64,000 nucleotides of DNA from Medicago truncatula (GCF_003473485.1 NC_053047.1:38612972-38676971), one strand, 5' to 3'. Positions 1 to 11,373 are shown, counted from the first letter of the stretch. Notes: generated from the letters alone by a model not told the origin. Translations and numbers: made by a program.

Positions 1-670
1 AGTTATGATCACGATCATCAGTAAACAATTCAATGACTTTCAAACAATCACTCTTAGATAATCTTGTTATAGCTTTTGTTATGACAAAAATCAAGACACA
101 TGCATCTGTATAACACACAACTAGGCCAACAATGTATCACCTCCAATTTTATAGTGAGAAAAATCAACCACCTAATAACCGGCATGGTTGCAAATAACAC
201 CACAACACCTAAGCACCCATAGTTTTCCAAGAAACCATCATCAACATTACGTTTGAGAGTACCTTCAAAAAGAGGGCTCTAGTAGTCCAAGAGACGCATG
301 AGTGTGAATTCATTACAAGATTTGGATAATAAGCAATTCACTCGTCATGCAAGAAGAAGGTCTTTCGCACCATCTCTTTTATAAGCCAATGTTGATCCTT
401 AAAAATAATATTATTTCTCCAACACCATGCTTACAACCAACCCGTGACAAACAAAATTGAGGAGGCGCCACATGTCATCTCGTAAAGCCAAAGTTTGACA
501 TCGATAAAGCACTCATATAAACAATGAAGAATATCATCTATGAGTGAAGTGCAACAGGCGCAGCTTGAGAGAACTACCATGTTGTAATGATACTTACAGA
601 CGTCAATAGAGGGCACTGTAAAAACAAAACCAAAGAAAATGTTATAGTTTCGTTGGTACGACGCCAAAGT
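1..670 (-). pseudogene. Relic of a LINE-type non-LTR retrotransposon (zf-RVT and RNase H-like tail)
   Basis: On the minus strand, the frame at 431-673 has the C-x2-C ... H-x3-C ... W pattern of the plant LINE zf-RVT zinc-binding segment (CACC, then LHCLYEC, then LW). Near 1-60 the minus strand reads SKSDCLKVIELF, like the acidic strand of the plant LINE RNase H domain. Several frame breaks separate the two. It is a dead fragment and its 3' end runs off the window. The family call rests on short motifs only. Confidence 0.42.
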
Positions 671-904
671 CAACTCATGTTATAATTAACTTTCTAATCT
701 ATATTTTGTTGAAGAAAATGTTGGAGTTTTTATATTCAATACTATTCTAAACAATATAAAATTTGAATCCTTTTTTAAGTTTTTTTTTTTATTTCAATAT
801 ATAGACGAATACTTTTAAATATGACTTTTTTTATTTGAGAAAACGTATTTTTTTTCATACAAATAAGTTCTAACAAAAATAGTCAACCCACGTGAGTATT
901 TTGT

Positions 905-1032
905 CTTATTTATATTTATGTATAAATAATTTGGCATACCGACAACAAAAAATCCTTGATGATTAATTGAAAATACCTTATGGAAAGCAATGTTATCATT
1001 TAAAATCCCATCAACTTCGTCCAAGTCTTGTC
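905..1032 (-). pseudogene. Relic of CBP60 exon 7 and the start of intron 7
   Basis: The minus strand reads DEVDGILNDNIAF followed by a GTATTTTC donor and intron-like sequence. The complete CBP60 genes of this window read [13 protein letters not shown] followed by the same donor at 24384, 33366 and 48336. Similarity continues into the intron (CAATTAATCATCAA). Nothing else of the gene is present. The fragment is about 22 kb from the intact array and on the other side of the receptor-kinase cluster, with the same strand orientation as the array. Confidence 0.6.
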
Positions 1033-2612
1033 AAACGTCCATCAATTTAGTCCTATTTAATCCTTCGTCCAATCTCTCTGTTAGTGGTGATGAGGTGACT
1101 TCCTGCATATTGTGATGTGTTGTACATGTGTCATCAAGTCAGCCACGTGTACAAGGACCATTTTGATTGAAAAGCAACAAATTTCATTTTAACTTTTCAC
1201 TTTCATTTTTTTTTCTTCTGTTTTTTCAATTTTACACATCTCTTACCCATTCATTTACATCCTTACATTTCATTCAGACACATCAAATAAGTTCCTCACT
1301 CTTCACCTTCCCGCTAAAACTTTCACCATCTTCATCTCCCTAAAATCATCATCATTTTCATCGATCAACGTTGAAAAAGATTATGTTTTTAACGAGATTT
1401 CGTCGTTTGTTACGGTAAACGTCATTCCTCTTCTTTTTTTTTTCTTTTTACCTCTGCTCGTTATCTCCATTGTTGTGACTGTTTTTTTTTTATTTTCATT
1501 TTTTATCCATTTGTTTTCAGAATGCTGAAAACGTTGTTGCTGGAAATGTTGTTGCAAATGCTCAAAATGCTGACAATGTTGTTGGAAATGAAGTAGTTCC
1601 TGGACATGTATGACTCTTAAATTTTAAGGATCGATTTGCTGGTAAGTGTAATAATTTAAGGACTGATTTGATTGAATATGTTATAATTTAGGAATTGATT
1701 TGATTGAATATGTAATTGCAGGGTGTTACTATAAGGATATATGACATTAGAGGACCAATTATTTTAAATGAGAGGCCTAAGAAAACACCAGTGAGGGGTC
1801 ATGCACAAACACATCCAACTGCTCCTGGCGTTATTAGAGTACCATATCCAAGTTATGGTCTATTCGGTTCGACTCAACATAAATTCGTGGAGTTTATCCC
1901 AACCCCTAAATTTCCAAAGAAGTGATGCTTGATGGAAATGTAATATTTAGACTTGTTTGAATTATGCCCCATAGCTGGGTTTCTTTTTGCCTATGTAATA
2001 TTGAAGACTTATGACTTGTTAATGCCTCATAGTTGGGTTGATTTTGCCTATGTAATATTTCAGGATCAAGTTGTGTCATCTGACTTTTTTACTTTGTTCT
2101 ACATATATATGCTTCGAGGATCAAATTGATATCTGATTAAATAATTCAATGACTTATTTGATGACTTTTTAATATAATGTAAGGATCGATTTGATAGTTA
2201 GTCAAATAATTAGGACTTGAAGTTTTTTGAATTGGGGAAGAAAGTTACCACTAATTATTGGATAATATTTTTGAGATTTTGGAGTGTAGATTACAGATTG
2301 TAAAATTAGGTTTTCAATATTTGGGGAAGAAATAACCGTTGAGGGAGAAAGAGCAAAGCATTTTCTACAAATCAATCAATTTAGTCCTTGAAAATTTTGG
2401 TTATTATCGGCCAAATTAGTTCCTGCTTGTGTGGCATATGACATGAAGACCCATGTGAGAGGTTAACGGCCACGTCAACACCGTTAACACCCAAATTGGA
2501 CGGAGGGACTAAATTGATTTACATATAACAAATTCAGGGATTTATTTAATATTTCGCATAATTAAGGGACGATTTTGACCGATCCTTACAAATTCAAGAA
2601 CGAAGCTGATGA
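1033..2612. mobile_element. Degenerate Mutator-like element with inverted ends
   Basis: The left end (ATCAATTTAGTCC, then CGTCCAAT, then TGTTAGTG near 1040-1090) recurs inverted at about 2460-2520 (GGACGGAGGGACTAAATTGAT). The right outer end adds a further inverted stretch that the left end has lost. Inside, 1520-1612 reads as Asn/Val-rich repeats (NAENVVAGNVVANAQ), and after a possible GT-AG intron 1722-1925 reads GVTIRIYDIRGP onward to a stop. I do not recognise this protein. It may be the C-terminus of an element-encoded or captured gene. Confidence 0.38.
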
Positions 2613-2619
2613 TTCACTT

Positions 2620-2860
2620 CAAATATAATTCTTAGGATCATGTGGACTACTCTTTTATGTTTTTTGTGACAATATCATTCATCTTTAATTTCTTATAATC
2701 AATGTTTATTTTTTATGAGAGGCACACATTTGAGTATGACAACTTTGCCGTCCAATAATTTTGTTTGCACTTTGTGAGAAAAATGTGCACTTGATTTGCA
2801 TTTGTTTGTTATTTGAGGTTTAAATGTAAGGTAAAAATGTCCACAGGTCATATAGCTTAA
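2620..2860 (+). repeat. Upstream block shared with the second receptor-kinase gene
   Basis: This stretch (ATAATTCTTAGGATCATGTG, then GAGAGGCACACATTTGA, then TGTGCACTTGATTTG) is closely matched twice at 10895-11041 and 11395-11640, upstream of the gene at 13601. It is most likely old promoter-distal sequence duplicated with the receptor-kinase genes, later cut up by insertions. Confidence 0.55.
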
Positions 2861-2881
2861 CTTAAGTTGTAAAAATGTTGA

Positions 2882-3183
2882 GGCTAAACTTCACTTTTCG
2901 CCCTCTAAGTTTTAAAATGTTGCGATTTTGGCCTCCTATTAAAAAAAATGACAAAAGTGACCCCCTATGTTTAGGAAAATATGCTCTTTTGACCTCCTAA
3001 CATAAGGGAAATATGCTTTTTGACCCCTTATCTTTACAAAAAGTTGCGATTATAGCACCTTTTTTGGGACACGTGGTGTCTTCTCAGCAATTTTGGGATG
3101 AAAGGGGCCAAAATTGCCATTTTTTAATAGGGATCAAAATCGCAATATTTTGAAACATAGGGGGCCAAAAGTGCACTTTAGCC
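2882..3183. mobile_element. Mutator-type MITE with long terminal inverted repeats
   Basis: The element starts GGCTAAACTTCACTTTT and ends with the inverse, AAAAGTGCACTTTAGCC. The inverted similarity runs about 80 bp inward. It is flanked by AAATGTTGA (2873-2881) and AAATGTTTA (3184-3192), a 9-bp target duplication matching at 8 of 9 positions, as expected for Mutator-like elements. No coding capacity. It lies about 540 bp upstream of the first receptor-kinase gene. Confidence 0.72.
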
Positions 3184-3724
3184 AAATGTTTAAAATTATT
3201 TGGTCATACACAATCTTCTATTTATGTTTGTGATTTTTCTAATAGCTAGTGACATTTCATCTATTTGTCTGAAGAGAAAAAAATAGTTACATTTATTCGT
3301 TTATATGAAATTATCGAAACAACTCATAATTTGAGACATCATGAGTAGCTAATTAGTGCTATCGAAACAACTTATACTTATCTATTTAGTCCTATCAAAA
3401 ACAACTTATACTAATCTAAATTTTAATTCATAATAAAGAAAGAAATAAGAAGAAAAAAGAGAAAATTTCAAAGGTGACTTTTTAATTAGTTGACTAATTG
3501 CATGTTTAGGTTCCGGGTCCAAATTTGATTGTTTATATGATTTGCTTAAGTTGAACATTCAAGCTAAGTGCTGCTTCGTCCAAATCACAATTAGACCAAA
3601 CACACCTTAAATGGATGTAAGAATCATTTTTTATGACCATGTAAGAATTATGAACTAAACTGCTTCTATCTAAACCTCCTTCCATAATATAACTTGTATT
3701 CTTTTCCTCATCATTCAAAACAAA

Positions 3725-6700
3725 ATGTTCCAAAATATTACATTCATCTCTTTCTTTTTTTTCTTCTTATTATTAATAATCACTTTTTTTCCAACACAAT
3801 CCTACTCTCAACCACAACAAGATGAATCAGTTAACAATTATTCAAATTGTCAAAACACAAACTACACCTACAACTGTGGAAATTTGTCCAACATTTACTA
3901 TCCATTCTGGGGACAAAATCGTCCTTCGTACTGCGGCGCCGGCAAGCATTTTTACCTTAACTGCCACAAAAACATTACTACCATTCTAATATCCTCACAA
4001 AATTTCACAATACTTGATATTTACTCACAAAGTTACACCATGATACTCAAAAGAACTGACCTATCCCAAAATCTTTGTGCTCCTCAGTTTGATGAAACTT
4101 ATTTGTCTCCAACTTTGTTTCAATATCCACAAAATGTCAACAACATCACCATACACTATAATTGTAGTTCCACTGTCTCTCAATATATACTTGAAAATTC
4201 TCTATGTGGATCACACGACCCTTCTTTTTGTTATATTGGTAATGAAGATGAATTGTTAAGGAATTGCATGAGACATATTCAAGTGCCGGTAGGAGATGAT
4301 TTTCCTATGAATGATGATTATTATGGTTATTTTCAACGTGGTGTTCTTGAAAGTGGGTTGAATAAGGGATTTAAGGTGAAGTATAGTATGAATAAGGAAT
4401 GTTTAAGGTGTCTGGGATTTGAAGATAAAGATTGTGGATTGAAGAACAATAGTGATATTGAGAAATATGCAGTGTCCTCTTGCTATTATGATAAATGTCC
4501 ACATGGATCTAGTGAGTTTTCAACAAACTGTTATCCTATTCACAAAAGTTAGTTTTCTTATCTCTATCTCTTAAGTAGATAAATACAACAATGATATTAA
4601 TTTGTCCATCATTTATTTCCACACTCATTTTAATACTTTATTTCTTTTCATCTCTCTTTCTATCATATCACTAATTTATCATATCTATCACACTTTCTTT
4701 ATCTCTATGTCTCTCGAGGTGTATACACAATTACAATAGGGTGTCCATCATTGAAATAATTTTAATGTATGGATCTCTCAAAAATATGTAGTCCATATGT
4801 AGATCCTTGTTATTTTGAGCAAAAAATAAATTTGATAATGGTGAACATTTGCTTATAATAGTGACAATAGTATTTTTATTTAAAAATTCTTCTAAAATTG
4901 AATATTTTTCATTGCATCTTTAACTATTTATTTGCACGCTAGCTATCAGACATCTATTATACCCTTCATTTAGATTATTATTTTAAATCTTGTAAAAAAT
5001 CACAAATTAATCTTTTGCATAATACTATTTAAATATTTAATTAAAAAAAAATCAATTAAATTTCGTTATAATAGAAACAATTCAAGTATAATTGAAACAA
5101 GAAAATTAAATATTTATTTGATTATATTATATTCCAAAAAAGGTCAGTGAGTCGAAGATCGAACATGGTGAATCGGTGAACTAAAGATGGTGACTCGGTG
5201 ATCGGACATGGTGAATCGTGATCGGAGACGAAGCTATTGTTTGAGACGGTGAATGTAATATAAGATTTGTAAAATAAAATAAAAAATTAATAACTTGTTT
5301 TTTGTGGTATTTCAGTGGTATTTTTAATTCAGATTTGCTAGTAACACTTTGTAGTAAAATAATGGCAGCAAAATCTATATTTTCTTGTAGTGAAATAAAT
5401 ATATGATTTCGCGGTATAAATAATGTGTTCGTCTTCACGCTAGTTAATTCAAGATAGTTTTTTTTAGGAGTAAATCCATACTCTAACATATATTCCTCTA
5501 TGATTTCTCCTACTATCGCAGGTAAGGAGTTGAGCTGGCAAGGGAAAATGAAAATTATCGCAGGTAACACATCTGATTTCATATTTGATTTGTCTCATTA
5601 ACTATTTTGTGGTAGGCAAAACCTTATGTACATGCCTTGTCTGCCAATGTAACTTTGATTACATAGAGTTATGGAATTTTGCATTGTTTCACTTACACAA
5701 AATTGCTTATATAAATAAAAGTTTCTAAATCTTTTCATAATCTTAACAGGAAGTGCAGGTGCAACATTTGTAGGATTATCGATATGTATCGCTATCTTTT
5801 ATTTCACATACAAGTCCATAAAGAATAATCAAGACAAAAAGATTAACCAAGACATCGAAGCATTCTTAAAAACTAATGAAGATTTTACTATAAGACGATA
5901 CAAATTCTCGCATATCAAGAAAATGACTAACAACTTCGAAGTCAAACTAGGACAAGGTGGTTATGGTACAGTATACAAAGGAAAGCTACTCAATGACCGC
6001 CTTGTGGCCGTGAAGATATTAAACGCATCCAAAGGAAAAGGTGAAGAATTTATGAACGAGGTTTCTAGCATAACAAAAACCTCTCACGTTAATGTTGTTG
6101 CCCTTCTTGGATTTTGTTTTGACGGTCGCAAAAAAGCCCTGATCTATGAATTCATGTCTAATGGTTCGCTTGACAAATTTATTTACAACGCGCAACATGA
6201 AACCTATCAATCTCTGAGTTGGGAGATTCTTTATGAAATTGCTAAAGGGATAGCTCGAGGGTTGGAGTACCTGCATAGAGGATGCAGTACTCGAATTTTA
6301 CATTTTGATATAAAACCACATAATATTTTATTAGATGAAAATTTTTGTCCAAAGATATCAGATTTTGGACTTGCAAGACTTTGTCTCAAGAAAGAAAGCA
6401 TTATTTCGATGTCAGGTGCTAGAGGAACGATGGGATATGTAGCTCCTGAGTTGTGGAATAGAAACTTTGGAGGCGTTTCGTACAAGTCTGATGTTTATAG
6501 TTACGGAATGATGTTGTTGGAAATAATCGGAGGAAGGAAAAACATTAGTGCCAATGCAAGTCATACAAGTGAGAAATACTTTCCTGATTGGGTATACAAA
6601 AGGTTTGATCTAGACACTGATTTGAGACACGATGAAGTGATTGCCACAGATGATGACATCGCAAAGAGAATGACCATAGTAGGATTATGGTGCATTCAAA

Positions 6701-6834
6701 CACTTCCAAATGATAGACCTGCAATGAGTAGAGTTATTGAAATGTTAGAAGGCAATGTGAGTTCATTGGAAATACCCCCAAAACCTATTCTTTCTTCTCC
6801 TACTAGACCAGTACCAAAATCGTCAGCTTCATGA
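3725..6834 (+). CDS. LRK10L-type receptor-like serine/threonine kinase, intact
   Basis: Predicted CDS is join(3725..4547, 5522..5563, 5750..6834), 649 aa; both introns are phase 1 with GT-AG ends. Residues 1-29 are a signal peptide (hydrophobic run, then SYSQ). Residues about 37-270 are the extracellular GUB_WAK_bind galacturonan-type domain (CGN, YPFWG, CGAG, FYLNC) and a divergent Cys-rich WAK-associated segment. The 42-nt exon supplies the juxtamembrane residues SKELSWQGKMKIIA, followed by one membrane helix (about 291-308). The kinase domain has G-loop GQGGYG from 356, Lys377, catalytic HFD at 473-475 in place of HRD, DFG at 493-495, and APE. HFD makes it a non-RD kinase, as is usual for LRK10L. 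Family role: plasma-membrane receptor-like kinase in defence or stress signalling; the ligand is unknown. The splice model is mine; the exon 1 reading frame alone would end at 4552. Confidence 0.88.
5135..5393. mobile_element. Possible CACTA-type transposon end inside intron 1
   Basis: TTTTCTTGTAGTG at about 5381-5393 is the inverted form of CACTACAAGAAAA, the classic CACTA/En-Spm terminus. Left of it, 5141-5235 holds degenerate short repeats (ATCGGACATGGTGAATCG variants), as in CACTA subterminal regions. I found no matching left terminus, so this may be a truncated end. Confidence 0.35.
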
Positions 6835-7075
6835 AATTTATGTTGTAAGTCTTCCACACTGCATTATTTTAATCATACTTGTTTTTATATTTTTCTATCA
6901 TAGTTATGAAGCAAGGAAATCACATATTGGTGTTAAACTTTTGTTATAGTGTATGTAAGTGCATTACAAAAATTTTCTACTGATTACGAAATCAAAGAAT
7001 AAACTTGCTAGTGCTACAGGTACAAATAGAACTGACATGGCTGAAATGAATGAGAGTATATTCAGAAGGGAGATG
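6835..7075 (+). other. 3' flank of the first receptor-kinase gene
   Basis: The sequence just after the stop (TTCCACACTGCATTATTT) is repeated after the pseudogene stop at about 22402-22419, so the duplication included the 3' UTR. No other gene is seen. Confidence 0.45.
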
Positions 7076-7079
7076 ACAT

Positions 7080-7960
7080 GTTTATATTATTTAAAATCTT
7101 TCCTTTTTGAAGATGCTAGTTAGAGTGGTTTAGAAGGTTGTGGGCTTCAAAGAAAGTTTCTTTGGGGGGTAGGTGGGAGGAAAATTTATTGGGTGAAGTG
7201 GAGGAGAAGTTGTCAACCAAGAAGTAAGGGAAGTATAGGTGTGAGAGATGGAAACTTCTTCATGATGAGAATATGTTTGGAAGAAATTCTAGAGAAAAGA
7301 TACGGGCCAAGAGTGAGTAGGAGGGTGGACTTGGAATTCTTGTGTCTAGGTGGTGGAGAGATTTGACGTCATTGGAGGATTTCTCGGTAAGATTCTGTTA
7401 CACTTTACTAGAGAATTTGTGGTCCATATAAGGGGTGAATGTAAAGGAGTTGGTTGTGTTTTTCTATATTTGGAGGGGCCCGGTTCTATCAAAGGTTTTG
7501 ACCTTTGTTAGACCTACTTGATCGTATCCCAATAAAAGTTAACTTTACAAAGAGACGCCTCTTAGATGTACAAAATTTTAAGAGGTGTGTTTTTTGTGGA
7601 GGAAACAGAGGTACATCTTTTTCTTCGATGTGAAGTTATCTCAAAAGTTTGGCGTTATGTCATGAACTGGATGCAATTTAATTTTATCACGTCGCAAATT
7701 TTATTTATCTTACTTGTTGGATGAATGAAGTGCACGCCAACCCAAGAAAATGTCTTGCTAGGGAATCCTTGTGGATGATGTGGACTATGTTTTCATATTG
7801 GTGGTTGTGCTTTGGAGTTTTAGGAGGGCTAATGTTAGGGTATGATGTTTTCATGAGGCTTGTTATGGTTATGGTTTCTTGCTGTATTTGTGTCCCCTGT
7901 TTGTTTTTGGAGGATTGCTTATTTGTTCTTTGTTCTGTCTCGTCCAACTTTTCTTGAGTG
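7080..7960 (+). pseudogene. 3' part of a LINE non-LTR retrotransposon, decayed
   Basis: Plus-strand frames read LWGVGGRKIYWVKW and then CQPRSKGSIGVRD, matching the plant LINE reverse-transcriptase tail (FLWGG...KI.WVKW...P...GGLGV.D). Further on come RCVFCGGNRGTSF (zf-RVT) and CLARESLWMMWTMFSYWWL (C-terminal Trp-rich segment). Stops and frameshifts interrupt it throughout. Gag-like and endonuclease regions are absent, so this is a typical 5'-truncated copy. Confidence 0.65.
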
Positions 7961-8087
7961 GATTTTGGTTTTTTCAATAATATTGGATGTTCAAAAGAAA
8001 TTATTTAAAACAATAAGAGGTAGGAGACAAACACTGAAAATCATATATATTCCTCTAAAAGTAACTCATCATTAATATATCCAGCGG

Positions 8088-8715
8088 CGAAGCTAGAAAA
8101 AAATTTACGCAGGGCCAACTATAAAAAAAAAAAAAAAACCAACATATTAACCAAAAAAATTGTTTTTCATCTTTATAACAAAAAATTAAGGACTAAAATT
8201 AAACAAAATCTTAAAGAATAAAATAGCAAGTGTTGTATGTAGAGACTAAAATAAAAATAATCAAAAAAATTAACCAATGCATGAAAATTAACTAAGAGCA
8301 GTAACAAATGATAAAACTTGAAAATAGCTATTTAAAATAGTTGGACAAAATGTGTTTCAAGAAGCCAATTTTATCCATAAATGACTATTTACAAAATAGA
8401 TTAATATATTTTCCAATGTACACAAATAGGTTATGTTTAATTATGACTATTGTCTTGATAGTTTTTAGTGTGGAAAAAGTTTTCTCTATAATTATTATTA
8501 AAACCGGAAGTATCAAAACCAATACAAATAAATCTATCAATCATGTAATAATTTTTTTACTTTCTTATTTATACTAATTTTCGACAACTAAAACTTGTTT
8601 GAGGTATCTCAATATTTTTTATTTAGGGTAGTCGGATATATATACAAACCAACTACTATAAGAATATTTTTTTTTTTTGGGCAGCCAAGGCTACCCCGGC
8701 CCTACCTTTTGAAAG
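8088..8715. mobile_element. Decayed short transposon with a GC-rich end
   Basis: CAGCGGCGAAGCTAG near 8091 and GGCTACCCCGGCCCTACC near 8689 resemble the two ends of a common plant non-autonomous element, with A-rich low-complexity DNA between. Target duplications are not evident. Weak call. Confidence 0.28.
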
Positions 8716-8756
8716 GATACTCCCCTAAATATATCAATAAGATTAAGCCGGCAAAA

Positions 8757-8922
8757 GTTATGGTGCATAAGTCATTTCCTTATGCACCGTGCATAAACAC
8801 ATCACAACCATCAGATTTCTTTCATTTTGAACAAAAATGGTTTTGGCTCACTTTAGGGGTGTAGGAAGCAATTATGTTGGAATTTATACACGGTCCATAA
8901 GAATTTCCTTATGCACCATAAC
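8757..8922. mobile_element. Small MITE with TTATGGTGCATAAG inverted ends
   Basis: The left end GTTATGGTGCATAAG is inverted at the right end as CTTATGCACCATAAC. Similarity extends about 36 bp, and the arms themselves contain a secondary CTTATGCACC palindrome. No coding capacity. Confidence 0.55.
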
Positions 8923-8930
8923 CATTCCCG

Positions 8931-9320
8931 ATTAAGCCTACCTGTTCGAAAAAAGAAAGAAAAAAAAAGCATGTTCTGGTATAAAACATGACATTTTAGA
9001 AAATTTAACTTTACATAACATCTACATAATTTCTAGTCTATAATAATATCTTTAAATACATCAAAAATTGATGTCGATCAATGTGTTTAAATTATATAAA
9101 ACGTTCATAAATTTATAATTTTTCATCAAAGTAAAAAAGAATAATGTAATAAAAACAAAATATATTGTGACTAATTTTTTGAGTCGGGTAAGACAACAAT
9201 TGACGGCGTAACTCTTAAAAAATTTAACGCAATTACATTCTCTAGTTAAGTTGTAAGGGACTAAAACTATATCATGAAAGAGCTCTTGATATGTTGTGTT
9301 ACTAGTTACAAGACATAATA
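8931..9320. other. Gene-free AT-rich stretch
   Basis: No motif or homology to other parts of the window is visible here. The open frame at 9061-9384 on the minus strand has no recognisable domain and I do not support it as a gene. Confidence 0.4.
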
Positions 9321-9339
9321 TTTGTTGGAACACAAGTGT

Positions 9340-9750
9340 ATGTGTGTTGTAAGGGATACCCAATTTGTAAATGAGAGAAAACACATCAATATGACCACCA
9401 CACCCACTTCCGACGTTGCCCGATTGACCAGCTCGGTTTGGGTTATGTGGTGTATTACTTTTTGATGACTCGAAATCTTAGAATAAAATTTAAAAAAATT
9501 TATTTTCAGCTCACATCAAATTTTTGCACACTTCAACATGTGTCCAGCACATGTCAACATACTCATTATCGTGGCGACAGATTCTTTTAGAAGTGATCTA
9601 AACCAAACCACAAATATTAAATAATTTTTTGTCTTACAATCAATCCAAACCACATCGCAAACGTCCCTAACTCTACGTTAGATAAACTCAATTATCTTGC
9701 ATAAAGGAAGGGCAAAAACTGCGCTAAATACACCATGCCTCTTTTTTGGT
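9340..9750. repeat. Duplicated upstream block, copy 1 (copy 2 at 18780-19240)
   Basis: Sequences such as CCAATTTGTAAATGAGAGA, TGACCACCACACCCA, GTGGTGTATTACTTTTT and CGTCCCTAACTCTACG occur in the same order here and at 18785-19180. Each copy leads, about 0.6-1 kb later, into a receptor-kinase first exon, so the block belongs to a segmental duplication. Confidence 0.65.
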
Positions 9751-9869
9751 ACATCTTGTTAAAGGATTCCTAATAGTTCCCAAGACTATTATATTATCTC
9801 ACTGTACTTTAAAACTTAAAAAGACAAATCAACTGAAGATGAAACAAACAAAAAATAGAGACTACATAA

Positions 9870-10327
9870 AATGTGCTGACCTGGTTTTGGATTCCATTTT
9901 CTTTGTTCCGTAGCCACCATATTTTTTATCAAATACGAAAGAGAGTAGTAATTTCACAGTTGACCAGTCTCCTACCTTGACTATATGGAAAGGACAATAA
10001 TTGTCATATATTTTTTTGTCAAAAAAAAAAAAACTTGTCATATATTTTGGGATCTGAATTCCCTATTGTAAGAGAAGCACACATTTACACGTATTAAACA
10101 ATCTCGTCCATTAAATTTTGATCGGGATGTTGAAATCATACAATAAAAAAAATCCAATTTTAAACTATCTTTGTCATAAACTTAGATCAAACAACGGGAC
10201 TAAAAACTATATGACAAAGTTGCCTTAGTGAATTTGTTTCCATCATTTAAATGCAACATAACCCACAAACAATAATTGTTTCCCCATGAAAAAAAAAAAT
10301 CAAACATCCTTTTGCACATAACAATTA
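9870..10327 (+). promoter_or_regulatory. Receptor-kinase promoter block with W-box pair, copy 1
   Basis: The block begins near GACCTGGTTTTGGATTCC and is present three times (also 18110-18612 and 19430-19884), each time directly upstream of an ATGGATA first exon. It contains TTGACC (9960-9965) and TTGACT (9977-9982), WRKY-type W-boxes with near-identical spacing in all three copies. Activity is inferred, and this copy drives only a broken gene. Confidence 0.45.
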
Positions 10328-10800
10328 ATGGATACACTTAATATGTTTCTTCTTGTTAACCACTTTGCTACAAACATCACTCTGTCAACCACAAGAACCT
10401 CAAACAAATCTAAATTATTCCCTTTGTAAGGAACAATCCTACAATTGTGGAGATCAACTATCCAACATCTCTTATCCATTTTGAGGACATAATCGACCCT
10501 CTCATTGTGGCGGTGGCAATCTATTTTACCTCAATTGTTTCGAAAATCAAAGGAAAAATTTCACATTTACAATTCTATTAGGCTCAGAAAATTTCACAGT
10601 ACTAAATTTTAACCTCACAAATTACACCATGAAAATGAGACGAACCGATTTTGCACACGAGGTTTGTACTCCGAAATTCAACGATACTTGAGTCCAAATA
10701 TTTTACCGTTTCCTACAAGAACACATAATATAAGGATATTCTACGACTGTTCATCTGGCGTATGTTGTTCATCGCCAAATGCTAACTACGACTGTTCATA
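10328..10800 (+). pseudogene. Truncated LRK10L first-exon pseudogene
   Basis: Closely related to the exon 1 of the pseudogene at 19885. It opens with ATG at 10328, has lost about 8 bp just after it (frameshift), then reads CGDQLSNISYPF in the proper frame. Next is TGA where Trp of the YPFWG motif should be, and a 4-bp deletion follows near 10690. The part corresponding to the rest of exon 1, the membrane exon and the kinase is absent. Interestingly, the Arg codon (AGA) that became a stop in the 19885 copy is still AGA here. Confidence 0.75.
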
Positions 10801-10869
10801 ACCTGTTCTCCTTTAACACTTTGAAGTTCATTTTGGTAAATCCATCGAACATCGAGAGAATCCCTAACC

Positions 10870-11041
10870 AATTAAATTAAGAAGATTACAAGGGAAATAT
10901 AATTCTTAGGATCATGTGGACTACTCTTTATGTTTTTTATGTGACAATGTCATTCATCTTTTCTTATAATGTTATTTATTTTTCTTTTGAAGAGAGGCAC
11001 GCATTTGAATATGACAACTTTGCCATGTAATAATTTAATTG
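10870..11041. repeat. Left copy of a ~170-bp direct repeat flanking a hairpin
   Basis: Runs from AATTAAGAAGATTACAAG to GCCATGTAATAATTTAATT and is repeated at 11374-11545 with only a few differences. The hairpin element lies exactly between. The same sequence occurs once, without the hairpin, at 2620-2760. Confidence 0.75.
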
Positions 11042-11044
11042 AGC

Positions 11045-11370
11045 AAATGGTCACTTTAATCTCTGACTCTGCACCTCGCTGTCACATAGGTCCTTAACTC
11101 AGGATTAAATACAAAGAAGTTCCTGACTCTGCACTTCCGTTATCACTTTAATCCCTGATGTTAAATAATTCTCTTAAGTGTGCCACATGGACTAAAGTGA
11201 CCATTTTCTACTTTCACTTTAGTCCATGTGGCACACTTAAGAGAATTATTTAACGTCAGAGACTAAAGTGATAACGGAAGTGTCGAGTCAGGAACTTCTT
11301 TGTATTTAATCCTGAGTTAATGACCTATGTGACAGCGAGGTGCAGAGTCAGGGATTAAAGTGACCATTTT
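11045..11370. repeat. 326-bp near-perfect hairpin (inverted-repeat element)
   Basis: The left arm (11045-11199) and right arm (about 11214-11370) are inverted copies of about 155 bp with under ten mismatches by eye, around a loop of about 14 bp. Arm sequences include CTGACTCTGCACCTCGCTG and GTGTGCCACATGGACTAAAG. Related single-arm copies lie at 31990-32230 and 46755-46985. It is a non-coding transposon-derived foldback. If transcribed it would form a long double-stranded RNA. Confidence 0.82.
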
Positions 11371-11373
11371 TTC

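Noticed and set aside
9061..9384. Minus-strand frame of 107 codons
   Set aside because: No domain, no homolog in the window, AT-driven composition; treated as chance.
11045..11370. MicroRNA gene
   Set aside because: The arms are far too long and perfect for a MIRNA and have relatives elsewhere, so it is a foldback repeat and possible siRNA source.
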